The notes: generated from the letters alone by a model not told the origin. 64,000 nt of DNA from UBA7477 sp045602925 (GCA_045602925.1 JAZSCN010000033.1:1-64000); one strand, 5' to 3'; positions 17,709-26,479 are shown, numbered from the stretch's first letter. Program-made: numbers and translations.

Positions 17709-19406
17709 TTATGATATAGCTTTTCCGTCGCTGTCAAGCTTTATTCCATCAACCTCGCTGTCTGTGACCATAGCACCCTTGTCGCCAAAATAGTACTTGT
17801 CGCCGTCGATATTCTTCCAGCCGAACGTCTTTATTCCCTCAACAAAATAGTACTTCTTTCCGTCCTGCTGGTACCAGCCCTCGAGCAGATACCCGTTTCT
17901 TGTGAATCTGAAGTCTATTCCGTCAATAGTGTAGTAGCCACTCGGAGCAGAGCCGTCTTCGGTGAAGTAGTATATTCCCTCGTCAGTCCTGAGCCAACAG
18001 TTTTTTACCATCTGCCCATCAACATTAAAGTAGTAAAACTTGTCCTGCACCTTGTATACCCCAACAGCCATAATTCCACTTTCCTCGTCAAAGTAGTGGG
18101 TGTGACCGCCGAGCGTTATAAAGCCCTGTTGCTGCACGCCGTCTTCACCGAAATAGTATGTGTAGTCGCCGATTTTTTGAAGGCCCTTTATAGGCTGGAA
18201 ATCATCGGAATAGTAGTATGTGCGCTTTTCACCCGTGGCGTCGTCAACCTCGGTGAACCATTCGTGCCTTGCCCTGAATGTTTCTTCGTCAAAGATGTAT
18301 GTCTTTCCACCTACAGTTATCTCACCGGTCCTCGCAACTCCGTCATCACCAAAGTAGCAAAGTCCGTTTTCAATCTCTGCAAGACCTGTTGTCATTTTTC
18401 CACTAAGACCGAGGTAATAGGTCTTTCCGTCAATTTCCTGCCAGCCGGTAAGCAGAGCAAAGTCGCTACCAAAGTAGTACTTGCCGTCACCGATTTCCTG
18501 CCAGCCGATGTTCGCAAAGCCCTCTTTGTCGTCAAGATAGTATTTCTTGCCGTCAATCTCTGCCCAGCCAAAGCACTTTGCTCCGTCATTGCCGTAGTAG
18601 TAGGTCTTATCGCCAATCTGTAGCCAGCCGGTGTGCATCACGCCACCTTCACCAAAGAGGTATGTCTTTCCGTCAAGCAGTAATTCACCGACAATTCGCT
18701 TGCCGTCACTTGTGTAGTAGTAATAGTCGCCGTTATCAGAATACCAGCCGGTCACCATAGCACCACTATCAGAGAATAGGTAGGTTTCACCGTCAAGCAT
18801 CTGCAAGCCCTTGAGGTAACCACCACCCTCAGTGAAGTAGAACTGCCCCTGAGAAGTCGCAGTAAAGCCGATAGCTATGTCGCCGTCTTCCTTAAAGTAG
18901 TATTCCTTGCCGTCTATCATTACCCAGCCCTTGGCGTATGAGCCGTTGGAATTGTAGTAACGGTCCTTTCCGTCAACAGTGAGAAATCCAGCCTCAGTAA
19001 AGCCGTATTCGTCGAATATAAACGATGCACCGTCAAGCTCCACAACGCCTGTGTAGAAGATGCCCGACTCCTCGTTAAAGCAGTAGTTGACGCTACCGAT
19101 AGTTACAACACCCTTTTGTACAACACCCGAGGAATTTGCGTAATATCGGTTTCCATCGTAGGTCTGCCAGCCGGTAAGCATGTAGCCGTCATCATCAAAG
19201 AGATATTCCTTTCCCTCGATGTTGTATATGCCCCTTGCCTTTTGCCCGTCGTTTGAAATAACATAGTATTGCCCTAAAGAAGACGAGTGCCAGCCGGGTG
19301 CGAGCTGTTGCTTGTAATAAATGTAATACCCAAAGCCTGCACCGACAATAAGTGTGCAGATAATACTCACAAGGATAATTACACTCTTTTGCTTTTTGCT
19401 TATCAT
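17709..19406 (-). CDS. Cell-wall/glucan-binding repeat protein
   Basis: A 565-residue protein made almost wholly of choline-binding/glucan-binding type repeats of about 20 residues (pattern GW..IDGKTYY...DG....G). They begin near residue 45 and run to the C-terminus. The N-terminus has one membrane helix (about residues 9-30) that could be an uncleaved anchor or signal. No catalytic domain is seen, which is unusual because such repeats normally target an enzyme or toxin. It may be a surface adhesin or scaffold. It lies 23 bases after a WYL regulator on the same strand. Confidence 0.88.
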   Translation of the reverse strand: MISKKQKSVIILVSIICTLIVGAGFGYYIYYKQQLAPGWHSSSLGQYYVISNDGQKARGIYNIEGKEYLFDDDGYMLTGWQTYDGNRYYANSSGVVQKGVVTIGSVNYCFNEESGIFYTGVVELDGASFIFDEYGFTEAGFLTVDGKDRYYNSNGSYAKGWVMIDGKEYYFKEDGDIAIGFTATSQGQFYFTEGGGYLKGLQMLDGETYLFSDSGAMVTGWYSDNGDYYYYTSDGKRIVGELLLDGKTYLFGEGGVMHTGWLQIGDKTYYYGNDGAKCFGWAEIDGKKYYLDDKEGFANIGWQEIGDGKYYFGSDFALLTGWQEIDGKTYYLGLSGKMTTGLAEIENGLCYFGDDGVARTGEITVGGKTYIFDEETFRARHEWFTEVDDATGEKRTYYYSDDFQPIKGLQKIGDYTYYFGEDGVQQQGFITLGGHTHYFDEESGIMAVGVYKVQDKFYYFNVDGQMVKNCWLRTDEGIYYFTEDGSAPSGYYTIDGIDFRFTRNGYLLEGWYQQDGKKYYFVEGIKTFGWKNIDGDKYYFGDKGAMVTDSEVDGIKLDSDGKAIS

Positions 19407-19429
19407 AGCTTGTTGCCTTCCGTAAAGAA

Positions 19430-20416
19430 TTATTTGTAAAGCCTGCCTATCTTGTCAAGCCATGTCTGTGCAAGCTTAATAACATCATCCGGTGCAAGTA
19501 TTTTCACCTTGTCACCGAATTGGAACAACCAGCCCCAGAAGGTAGGGGAAATCTGTACATCAACAGTTACCTTGAAGGTGTCGTCAGAGGTAACAGTAGT
19601 CTTGATGTTAGTGCCAAATCTGTCAATGACAGTATCCATAAGTGACTTGTGTAGCTCTAGCGTAACAGCCTTTTCTTCGCCACCGTACATGCTGTATATC
19701 GAGAGCTGTTCCTTAGCCTTCTTAACACATTCAGGAGAGAGTGTGTCGCACTTTTCGTCTGTGATGCTTATCTTGTCCATTCTGTCAATACGGTATCGTG
19801 AAATATCTTCGTGCTTTTCGCAGTAGCAGATGAGATAGTACTTGTCTTCCTCCCATGTGAGATGAAGCGGAGATACCTTGTATACATAACCACCGTGTCT
19901 GTGCTTCTTGCGCTTGTCAATATCATAGTATGAGTACTTGAAGGTGATTTTTCTGTTCGATTTTATAGCCTCGTGAATATCGTTAATGATGTAGTAAATG
20001 CTCTCGTTGAACGCCTTGGCTCTGCTGTTAACAAAGACCTCTCTAGAAAGCTTAGGAGCATTATCCTTGCTCGTCAGAGTCTGGAGCTTGGCAATAAGCT
20101 CGTTAGACTTTTTCTTTGTGAGGAACTTGCTCGAAGCAACAGCGTCAGCGAGAATGTACAGCTCTTCGGTCTGGAAAAGCCTTGACGCAAGATAGTATGC
20201 GTTCGAGTGCCCACGCCTAGTTATAACAATATCCATTCCACAGTCCTGGAGTGTCGCAATATCGTCATAAACCGTCTTTCGCTCGCTTGCAATGCGTCTT
20301 TCGGCAAGCATATCTATGATTTCTTGCACTGTCAGTGTGTGGTCATCATCGGTATACTGTTCAAATAAAGATTTTAAAACGAGCAGCTTGTTTTTCTGCT
20401 TTGCCTGGCTTGGCAT
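19430..20416 (-). CDS. HTH/WYL-domain transcriptional regulator
   Basis: A 328-residue regulator: an N-terminal winged HTH (residues 10-65, TVQEIIDMLAERRIASERKTVYDDIATL), a middle WYL domain (ITFKYSYYDIDKRKKHRHGGYVYKVSPLHLTWEEDKYYLICYC), and a WCX C-terminal part (residues 240-328). WYL proteins sense ligands such as nucleotides and regulate nearby genes. It follows ynzC and precedes the repeat protein on one likely transcript. Start ATG 20416 follows AAGGAGG. Confidence 0.92.
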   Translation of the reverse strand: MPSQAKQKNKLLVLKSLFEQYTDDDHTLTVQEIIDMLAERRIASERKTVYDDIATLQDCGMDIVITRRGHSNAYYLASRLFQTEELYILADAVASSKFLTKKKSNELIAKLQTLTSKDNAPKLSREVFVNSRAKAFNESIYYIINDIHEAIKSNRKITFKYSYYDIDKRKKHRHGGYVYKVSPLHLTWEEDKYYLICYCEKHEDISRYRIDRMDKISITDEKCDTLSPECVKKAKEQLSIYSMYGGEEKAVTLELHKSLMDTVIDRFGTNIKTTVTSDDTFKVTVDVQISPTFWGWLFQFGDKVKILAPDDVIKLAQTWLDKIGRLYK

Positions 20417-20463
20417 ATAAATTCCTCCTTATAAAAATAAAAAAATTAAAAAATTAAATAGCG

Positions 20464-20673
20464 CTAGTCTTTCTTACGGTCACGAACATTTATGAGCGTT
20501 CCGTCAGGCTGCTTTATCGTCATAGTGTCAAGCTGGCTTGAAAGATTGCCAACAAAAGCCCGCCTGTATTCATTGCGAAGAGCCTGCCTTTCAGCCTGCT
20601 CCTCAGCAGTCAGCTCACGTTCTCTTGAAATTCTTGTAAGCTCGGAAATTCTGTCGATTTTTTTCTGGTCCAT
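20464..20673 (-). CDS. ynzC: DUF896 protein (YnzC/UPF0291 family)
   Basis: A 69-residue protein with the helical hairpin pattern of DUF896: IDRISELTRISRERELTAEE, then AERQALRNEYRRAF. In Bacillus the relatives include an SOS-operon protein; here the function is not known. It is the first gene after a strong minus-strand promoter (20706-20734) and 47 bases ahead of the WYL regulator. Confidence 0.88.
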   Translation of the reverse strand: MDQKKIDRISELTRISRERELTAEEQAERQALRNEYRRAFVGNLSSQLDTMTIKQPDGTLINVRDRKKD

Positions 20674-20705
20674 ATCAATGCTCCTAACTTTATATACATA
20701 CCTAG

Positions 20706-20734
20706 ATTATAACACAGCCGAGCGAGGATTTCAA
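20706..20734 (-). promoter_or_regulatory. Promoter of ynzC-WYL-repeat protein operon
   Basis: Minus-strand TTGAAA, 17 bases, TATAAT, about 30 bases before the ynzC start. No other promoter is evident between ynzC and the repeat protein gene. Confidence 0.7.
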
Positions 20735-20785
20735 TAGTAAAAAATGCTCTCTGTCCTAAAAAATTCCCTTAAGACAAAAGGGAAG

Positions 20786-20857
20786 TTGACAAAGCAACAA
20801 AAACGTGTTAGCATATAGTTGACAAGGAAAAGAACAAATGTTCTTTGTAAAAAGAAC
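20786..20857 (+). promoter_or_regulatory. Promoter with SOS-like palindromic operator
   Basis: TTGACA (20786), 17 bases, TAGCAT (20809-20814) form a promoter. Just downstream is the inverted repeat AAAGAAC-AAAT-GTTCTTT (20829-20846). Its core GAACAAATGTTC fits the Gram-positive LexA box GAAC-N4-GTTC. A further half site AAAGAAC follows at 20851-20857, 22 bases (about two helix turns) on. It probably controls the two small genes at 20903 and 21139. Whether LexA or another repressor binds is inference. Confidence 0.5.
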
Positions 20858-20902
20858 AGCGTGCGGAGGTTTATTTTATTTTAGAAGGGACGGTAAGGAA
20901 TT

Positions 20903-21139
20903 TTGAAGACCATAAATGAGCTTATTTTAGAATACAGAAAGGACGCCAAGAGAATAAGAGATAGAATTGCCTTTCTTAACCGTCAAATGAAAGAGGACAC
21001 AGACAGAAATAAAATGCAAGAGTACCGCAGAAGAATCGAGGTTTTGTATGAAGAACACGGCGATATAATGTACGCCATAACGCTTATGCTCGCTCATGCA
21101 GAGGAGCAGCTTCCAATGTGTGCAAATGGTGACTGCTGA
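20903..21139 (+). CDS. Small coiled-coil protein upstream of sigma-like gene
   Basis: A 78-residue highly charged helical protein (LEYRKDAKRIRDRIAFLNRQ, then RIEVLYEEHGDIMYAITLML). The helical layout resembles the N-terminal half of phage DUF1492/RinA-type regulators, with the DNA-binding half on the next gene. It overlaps that gene by one base (TGATG). It lies behind the SOS-like palindrome. Start uncertain: the ORF begins at a TTG or nearby codon. Confidence 0.55.
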   Translation: MKTINELILEYRKDAKRIRDRIAFLNRQMKEDTDRNKMQEYRRRIEVLYEEHGDIMYAITLMLAHAEEQLPMCANGDC

Positions 21140-21462
21140 TGCCAAGAATGAAGCGTGTAAGCTATGAGCTTATAGATAATTATATATCCGAAGTTGTCAG
21201 GGCACCAAGCATAGATAGAGTAAAACAGCAGATAGTACGAGAACTCTTGACCGATGGACTGACCAATAAGCAAAGAGAGTATCTTCTTATGCGATATGTA
21301 AAAGGGATGAAGGGTGTAGAGATTGCCGAAGTGTGCAGAGTCGATAAGTCCACCGTCAGCCGTACACTAAAAAGAGCCAGAGAGCGTATCCTAAAAGCCC
21401 TTGGAACAAGGCATCTTAGAGAGGATTTCTATAACTATCTGAAAAGCGAGGATTGCGCATAA
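21139..21462 (+). CDS. Sigma-70 region 4-like HTH regulator
   Basis: A 107-residue protein whose C-terminal half (LTNKQREYLLMRYVKGMKGVEIAEVCRVDKSTVSRTLKRARERIL) is a sigma region 4-type helix-turn-helix; no region 2 is present. Such proteins act as phage late-gene activators (ArpU, RinA, Xpf types) or accessory sigma factors. It is coupled to the upstream coiled-coil gene and shares its SOS-like operator. No phage genes are adjacent, but a PBSX-like cassette lies at 43-50 kb in this window. Confidence 0.65.
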   Translation: MPRMKRVSYELIDNYISEVVRAPSIDRVKQQIVRELLTDGLTNKQREYLLMRYVKGMKGVEIAEVCRVDKSTVSRTLKRARERILKALGTRHLREDFYNYLKSEDCA

Positions 21463-21485
21463 AACCTCGTTCATACAAGAAGCAA

Positions 21486-21517
21486 ATAGGGTACCAAGCT
21501 GTTGCTTGGTACCCTAT
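21486..21517. terminator. Bidirectional terminator
   Basis: Perfect 12-base hairpin AGGGTACCAAGC / GCTTGGTACCCT with loop TGTT, placed between the convergent sigma-like gene and the DUF3048 gene. The tails are short, so strength is uncertain. A similar GGGTACCAAGC hairpin recurs at 25553. Confidence 0.6.
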
Positions 21518-21520
21518 TAG

Positions 21521-22654
21521 TTATTTTGTCTTGTTTTTAAAGTTACTCTTAAGATTTGTTGTAAATCCGAAGTAGCTCTTTCCGGTGTTTACAGTCAGCT
21601 CGCTGCCATCGGCATTTGTGATAACAAGGTCAGCGTGCTCGTCAGCCTTCGACCACTTTACAGGAGTAACAGTTCCCATAGAAACATAGTATCCGTCGCC
21701 ACCTGTCCAGTCAAGGCTTATAAGTCCGTTGTTCCAGTTGATGACAGAGGTGTCGGTTTCGAGTATGAAAAGGTTTGTGAATTCAAGCTGTGTCTCGGTC
21801 TTGCAGTCCATGTGAGGCTTGCCGTTGTGAAGCTTTTTGTATACGCCCTTCTTTGAATCAAAGGTGAAGTCGGAGAAGTAGTATTCCGAGAAGTAAACGC
21901 AAAGCTTCTGGCACTTCTTGTCAGAAACAGCTACGTTTTCAGTAGAAAAGTTGAAAACAGGCTTGTCCTTTTCAGGAAGCAGGTCACTTCTGATGCCTGC
22001 ACGCTTAAGAGCATCCATTGCAATCGAGCCCTTGAAGTATCCGCAGTGCTCAGAGGAGTATGTCTTGTGTCTCTCCTCATCTCTTAGGAAGATGTAATTG
22101 TTAGAATAACCGTCAAGTCTGTCAACCTTAAGCTTTTGAAGAGTGTCCTTTGCGATAGTCTCATCCTTGCCCCAGCAAGCATAAACAGCATCATAGCTAA
22201 GAGCGAAAATAGGGTAGTAGTAACGACAGCTTCTGATTGAGCATACATTAGGTATCTTGGTTATGTCACCGTAGATTGCCATAAGTCTTGTGATACCACC
22301 CTCAACAGGGCACTCGTATATCATATCAGCCTGTGCAATACCGTATTGAGGTAACGCAAAGGTTATGTTGTTGACCATTATCGCAAGTGGCCTCTTTCCA
22401 ACAGCCTCGTCAGAAAGTGTGTATTCGCCGGTAAGTATGTTGAGGTTGCCGGAAGGCTCTGTAGGAATGTCCTCTTCCTTCGCAGTTGTCGATGTCGTGG
22501 TTGTCGTAGTTGTTGTCGTGGTGGTAGTCGTAGTTGTAGTCGTTGTCACATCATTACTAGCCGGCGTCGAGGAGCTGTCACTTCCCGAGCAACCCGTAGC
22601 CCCCATTGTGATAGCTAAACCAAGTATAATCGTCAAAATCCTTTTTAATCTCAT
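21521..22654 (-). CDS. DUF3048 (YerB-type) lipoprotein
   Basis: A 377-residue lipoprotein. The signal ends in lipobox ATGC (cysteine near residue 22). A run of 18 threonines within residues 38-58 forms the linker. The DUF3048 domain follows: RPLAIMVNNITFALPQYGIAQADMIYE, EGGITRLMAIYGD, and IRSCRYYY. The family is common in spore-formers and of unknown function, facing the cell surface. A strong promoter lies at 22710-22738, and the gene is convergent with the sigma-like operon. Confidence 0.9.
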   Translation of the reverse strand: MRLKRILTIILGLAITMGATGCSGSDSSSTPASNDVTTTTTTTTTTTTTTTTTTSTTAKEEDIPTEPSGNLNILTGEYTLSDEAVGKRPLAIMVNNITFALPQYGIAQADMIYECPVEGGITRLMAIYGDITKIPNVCSIRSCRYYYPIFALSYDAVYACWGKDETIAKDTLQKLKVDRLDGYSNNYIFLRDEERHKTYSSEHCGYFKGSIAMDALKRAGIRSDLLPEKDKPVFNFSTENVAVSDKKCQKLCVYFSEYYFSDFTFDSKKGVYKKLHNGKPHMDCKTETQLEFTNLFILETDTSVINWNNGLISLDWTGGDGYYVSMGTVTPVKWSKADEHADLVITNADGSELTVNTGKSYFGFTTNLKSNFKNKTK

Positions 22655-22709
22655 ATCTAAATTGTCAGAGTCTCTGGCCCCGACACTCCTTTCATAAACT
22701 CATACATAT

Positions 22710-22738
22710 ATTATAAAACTTTTTAAAAGCTTTGTCAA
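22710..22738 (-). promoter_or_regulatory. Promoter of the DUF3048 lipoprotein gene
   Basis: Minus-strand TTGACA, 17 bases, TATAAT: full consensus. The rest of the 309-base gap to the divergent EAL gene holds that gene's promoter and nothing else recognisable. Confidence 0.8.
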
Positions 22739-22895
22739 AAGACAGTATTTCCCAGAAAATCTCCATTATTCGTGCTATTTCAAGGCTTTTCGATATAGCA
22801 CCGATAAATTTGTAACACCCTACATTTTAAAGCACCGACTTTTGAAACATTTGCACAAATCGACTATAAGAATAGGCGAAAATGTGTGGGTTTGC

Positions 22896-22924
22896 TTTAC
22901 AATTTAAGGTTTCTATGATAAAAT
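22896..22924 (+). promoter_or_regulatory. Promoter of the large EAL gene
   Basis: TTTACA, 17 bases, TAAAAT, followed about 38 bases later by AAAGGAGGG and the ATG at 22964. Confidence 0.65.
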
Positions 22925-22963
22925 AATTATGTATGAAACGATTTTTTAAAGGAGGGAACCGGT

Positions 22964-25531
22964 ATGCCAAGCGCATCTTTTGAGATTAAAAAATCTGCCT
23001 TGCCGAGCATAAAGTATGTGCTTGATATGCTGTCAAGAAGACTTGCCGATAGCAAGGAAGATAGTCACGCCCTCATTCTTATAGAAATAGATAGCAGAGC
23101 TACCACACCGGATATCCTGGAGAAAATGGCCATAGAGCTTGTTGCTGCATGCTCTAAAAAGGATATAGTCGGCTCATTCGGTGAGGATAGATTTGCCGTT
23201 TTGACAAGTGGATTTTCCAATAGCGTAGAGCTTGAAAAGCTTATCTCAAAGCTTATCTATAGACTAAGCATCGCTGATAGAAGCATAGGCTCTGACACAA
23301 TTATCAGAGCAGGTGCTTCCATAAACGAAAACACCGTATCTGTTCAGGATATGGTGCGCTTAGCAGAGCTTGCACTTATCAAGGCTAAGAATGAAGAAAA
23401 AAGCTTTGCCGTGCTTTCTAATGCCGAGGATACCATAACCGAGCAGGAAGTCGTATCCGAGGGTGCACCTCAGCGTAAAATCCAGAGAGTGCTGAACTTT
23501 TCTTTTGATAAGTTTTCAAAAGCCGAAGATAGCCGATTTGCAATAAAAGACGTTATCGCTTGTATCTGCGAGGAGTACGGCTTTAGCAGAGCCTTTGTGT
23601 CAAGCTATGAGTCAGAGCTTGTAAGAGCAGTTCAGTGGAACGGCAGTAACGTCGGCGAGTTTTTCGATAATGATATTGCATCCATTTCTTCAAGAGTATT
23701 GTCGGGCAACACGCAGTCCGCTATTGTCTGCGAGAAGAATAGATACGCCGTACCCGTAAAATCAGGAGTCGCAGGTGCAGGAGTGCTCTGCTTCGAGGAT
23801 TTGGAAGGCTCTCCGGAAAGAAGCGAGGCCGAGCTTTCTGAGCTGAAAACCCTGTCAAAAATGTTCTCTGTCTATTCAGTCAGACTTTTCAGCAGTATGT
23901 CAGCCGAGGATGAGCTTATATATTACAAAAACGCCCTGGAGGAGAATAGTACAGCCTGCCTCGTTGTCGATGCAGATAACTATAGAGTGCTGTATATGAA
24001 TCCTTTTGCAGAAAAGATTTTCCAGGGAACAAGCGTCGGCATTTGCTGTGCCGATAATATCGTGCAAACCCTCGAAAGAATTAAAAGTGGCGAGGAAACC
24101 GGCTGTGACGATAGAGGCGTCTACCACTACGATACCTTCGATAAAAGTATCCAGAAGTGGCTCTCTAGCTCTATTTTGTGCATAAGACGTGCAGGCGGGG
24201 AGTACGCATTTTTAATTACCGTAACCGATATTTCAGTGCATATGGATAACGCAATGACTAAGGATAAGGTTACCGGGCTACTTACCCACGAGGGCTTTGA
24301 AATCGAGGCTGAAAAGCTTATCTTCGCTACAGAGGATGAGTACGACCTCGTTGTGTTTAAGATTTCTAACTTTAAGAATATTAATGATGAGTATGGCTAC
24401 CAGACAGGCGATAAGATTTTGTCAGCCGTAGCAGAAAAAATCAAGCTCATCCTTACCGAAAGCGAAAGAGCTTCACGTTCTTCCGGCTCCAGATTCTGCG
24501 TTCTCTTTAAGAGAAGTAATTTCCAGATACTCCGTTGCAAGCTTGACTACTTGTTCAGAATAGTCGAGGACGATATGTCAAAGAAGCATTCTAACCTTAC
24601 TCTGAACTTTATGTGTGGCGTGTATCCGATTGATAAGCTAGGATATAGACTTAGCACAGCAATGGATGGAGCTAACCTCGTCATAAAGAAGGCAACAACC
24701 GGAAAGTATCATTCCGGCAATGTTATCGAACTCTATGACGAAGAAATCAGTCGTAGCATCGAGGAGCGTAAGAAAATCGAAAGCGAAATGGTCAGCGCCC
24801 TCAAAAACAACGAATTCGAGGTTGTGTATCAGCCTAAGGTCAGCCTGAAAACCGGCAAGGTCTACGGTGCCGAAGCACTTATCCGTTGGAACAGACCGGA
24901 CGGTACAATCATCCAGCCGGGCTTCTTCGTGCCAATCTTTGAGGATAACGAGTTCGTCGTCGAGATGGATAGCTGGGTGTATAGACGTGTGTTCTCACAG
25001 ATGAAGCAATGGCATGATGAGGGAATACCTCTGCCGATAGTTTCAGTCAATGCTTCAAGGCTGCACCTTAAGGACCAGCACTTCCCAGAAAAGTTTGAAA
25101 AGCTCGTAGATAACTACGGAATCCCACATAACTTTGTAGAAATAGAGCTCACAGAAAGCACCTTCGTCAAGACCTATGACAGACTTATCAGCATGATGGA
25201 GGATATCAGAAGCCGTGGCTTTAAGATTTCTATCGACGACTTCGGAACAGGCTACTCAACGCTTAACCTCATTAGCGTTCTGCCTGTCGATGTTTTAAAG
25301 CTTGACGGAAACTTCTTTATGAAGAATAAGCTCACCGACAAGAATAAGAAGGTTATCGAGTCGATAATTATGCTCGCTAAGAATCTCGGACTTACCGTTA
25401 TCTCTGAGGGCGTAGAAACCGACGAGCAGGTCGCATTCCTCAAGGAGCACTACTGCGACGCAGTACAGGGCTATTATTACTATAAGCCAATGAAGGAAGA
25501 GCAGTTCAGAAAGGTAATTTCTAATCAGTAA
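22964..25531 (+). CDS. Multidomain c-di-GMP phosphodiesterase (GGDEF-like, GAF/PAS, GGDEF-like, EAL)
   Basis: An 855-residue cytoplasmic signalling protein. Residues 10-150 form a GGDEF-like domain with GEDRF in place of GGDEF. A GAF-like region follows (about 170-300) and a PAS-like region (about 310-420, ACLVVDADNYRVLYMNPFAE). The second GGDEF-like domain (about 430-585) has SGSRF. The EAL domain (from about 600) is complete: AEALIRWNRPDG, VNASRLH, ELTES, IDDFGTGYSTLN, KLDGNF, EGVET. It should therefore degrade rather than make c-di-GMP, with the other domains sensing. No membrane helix, so the signal is internal. Confidence 0.92.
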   Translation: MPSASFEIKKSALPSIKYVLDMLSRRLADSKEDSHALILIEIDSRATTPDILEKMAIELVAACSKKDIVGSFGEDRFAVLTSGFSNSVELEKLISKLIYRLSIADRSIGSDTIIRAGASINENTVSVQDMVRLAELALIKAKNEEKSFAVLSNAEDTITEQEVVSEGAPQRKIQRVLNFSFDKFSKAEDSRFAIKDVIACICEEYGFSRAFVSSYESELVRAVQWNGSNVGEFFDNDIASISSRVLSGNTQSAIVCEKNRYAVPVKSGVAGAGVLCFEDLEGSPERSEAELSELKTLSKMFSVYSVRLFSSMSAEDELIYYKNALEENSTACLVVDADNYRVLYMNPFAEKIFQGTSVGICCADNIVQTLERIKSGEETGCDDRGVYHYDTFDKSIQKWLSSSILCIRRAGGEYAFLITVTDISVHMDNAMTKDKVTGLLTHEGFEIEAEKLIFATEDEYDLVVFKISNFKNINDEYGYQTGDKILSAVAEKIKLILTESERASRSSGSRFCVLFKRSNFQILRCKLDYLFRIVEDDMSKKHSNLTLNFMCGVYPIDKLGYRLSTAMDGANLVIKKATTGKYHSGNVIELYDEEISRSIEERKKIESEMVSALKNNEFEVVYQPKVSLKTGKVYGAEALIRWNRPDGTIIQPGFFVPIFEDNEFVVEMDSWVYRRVFSQMKQWHDEGIPLPIVSVNASRLHLKDQHFPEKFEKLVDNYGIPHNFVEIELTESTFVKTYDRLISMMEDIRSRGFKISIDDFGTGYSTLNLISVLPVDVLKLDGNFFMKNKLTDKNKKVIESIIMLAKNLGLTVISEGVETDEQVAFLKEHYCDAVQGYYYYKPMKEEQFRKVISNQ

Positions 25532-25552
25532 AATTAAAACTCATATAACATC

Positions 25553-25604
25553 AAAAAGGGTACCAAGCATTGCGCGTTTTGCACATTTGCTCGATACCCT
25601 TTTT
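25553..25604. terminator. Terminator between convergent genes
   Basis: Long hairpin with AAAAAGGGTACC on one side and GATACCCTTTTT on the other, an AAGC/GCTC continuation and a 20-base loop. It serves the EAL gene and probably the convergent gene at 25615. Confidence 0.65.
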
Positions 25605-25614
25605 CTATGTAAAA

Positions 25615-26397
25615 TTAAATTTTAACCTCTATAATTTCAGCCTTTGCGCCAACCTCTCTCAAGCGCTGTTCAATTTCCGCAGCCCTCTCGTAAGGAATGT
25701 TACGAATAATTGTCGAAGGTGCATTGGTTACAAGCTCGAAAGCTCCGCCAAGACCAAGCCCCGTTACTTCCCTTACAATGTTAATAACAAGCACAGACTT
25801 TTTACCCCTGTGCTTGAGAAGAATCTCGTAACGCTTCTGACTCGCATCAAGAGGCGCACCACAGAAAGAGCAGGTGTTCGAAAATCCAATTCTGACCTCA
25901 GAAAACGCACCACAGTTAGAGCACTTTACAGTCTTCACCTGCTTGTCAGCGCCACCACCGAGTCCATTTTTGAGTATGAATATGGCCTCACCATTTTTCT
26001 CACCGATAGAGCAGTTTTGTAAAAACTCCTTTGCAACACCCTTGTCGAAAGCCCAAAGAAGCTTGTTCTGTGAGATTCTTAGCACCCTCGATGCATACTG
26101 AACAGATACAATTCCGTCAGCGTCGGTGTCAAAAATGCTCGATAGCTTTGTAGCAATACCACAAATCTTCAAATTTCTGATAGTCAGTATCATTGGCACA
26201 AGCGTAATTGCGATGAGAAAGATAAAAGGAACAATAGACGTAATCTCCTCGTTTCCGCGTAAGCTTTCAAAAAGCAAGAATAAGAAGATGAATGTCCATA
26301 GTGCCATAAGGAGCGAGGTCAGAGTAAGAAAAATACCATTTGTAATTTTTGAATTGGTCAGCTTTGTACTATTGAGAAACACGAAAAATCGCCCCAA
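25615..26397 (-). CDS. Membrane protein with zinc ribbon and L7/L12 C-terminal-like domain
   Basis: A 260-residue protein with a unique layout. Two membrane helices lie near residues 18-45 and 55-75. A central cytosolic segment includes FDTDADGIVSV. A zinc ribbon follows, CSNCGAFSEV...CSFCGAPLD (about residues 160-185). The C-terminus (about 198-258) reads VLVINIVREVTGLGLGGAFELV, then APSTIIRNIPYERAAEIEQRL, and tracks the L7/L12 C-terminal domain (GVIKAVKEITGLGLKEAKELV) of rplL just upstream. It follows rplL by 82 bases, with a terminator between. The L7/L12 domain recruits translation GTPases, so a membrane docking role is conceivable but unproven. Confidence 0.8.
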   Translation of the reverse strand: MGRFFVFLNSTKLTNSKITNGIFLTLTSLLMALWTFIFLFLLFESLRGNEEITSIVPFIFLIAITLVPMILTIRNLKICGIATKLSSIFDTDADGIVSVQYASRVLRISQNKLLWAFDKGVAKEFLQNCSIGEKNGEAIFILKNGLGGGADKQVKTVKCSNCGAFSEVRIGFSNTCSFCGAPLDASQKRYEILLKHRGKKSVLVINIVREVTGLGLGGAFELVTNAPSTIIRNIPYERAAEIEQRLREVGAKAEIIEVKI

Positions 26398-26424
26398 TCT
26401 TTAAGTGAATTTAAGAGGTAACAG

Positions 26425-26454
26425 AAAACCACTGCCTGTTCGGACAGTGGTTTC
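26425..26454 (-). terminator. Terminator after rplL
   Basis: Hairpin AAAACCACTG / CAGTGGTTT with a ten-base loop, T-rich on both sides. It ends the rplJ-rplL transcript; the next gene (25615-26397) would need read-through or its own start. Confidence 0.7.
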
Positions 26455-26479
26455 TATCAAAACTAAGTAATAACTTAAA

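Noticed and set aside
18096..18623. Plus-strand open frame of 175 codons
   Set aside because: It lies inside the repeat protein gene and mirrors its regular repeats; not a gene.
17709..19406. CRISPR-like array
   Set aside because: The repeating pattern is protein-level repeats of about 60 bases with drifting sequence, not identical repeats with unique spacers. No CRISPR array or cas gene was seen anywhere in the window.
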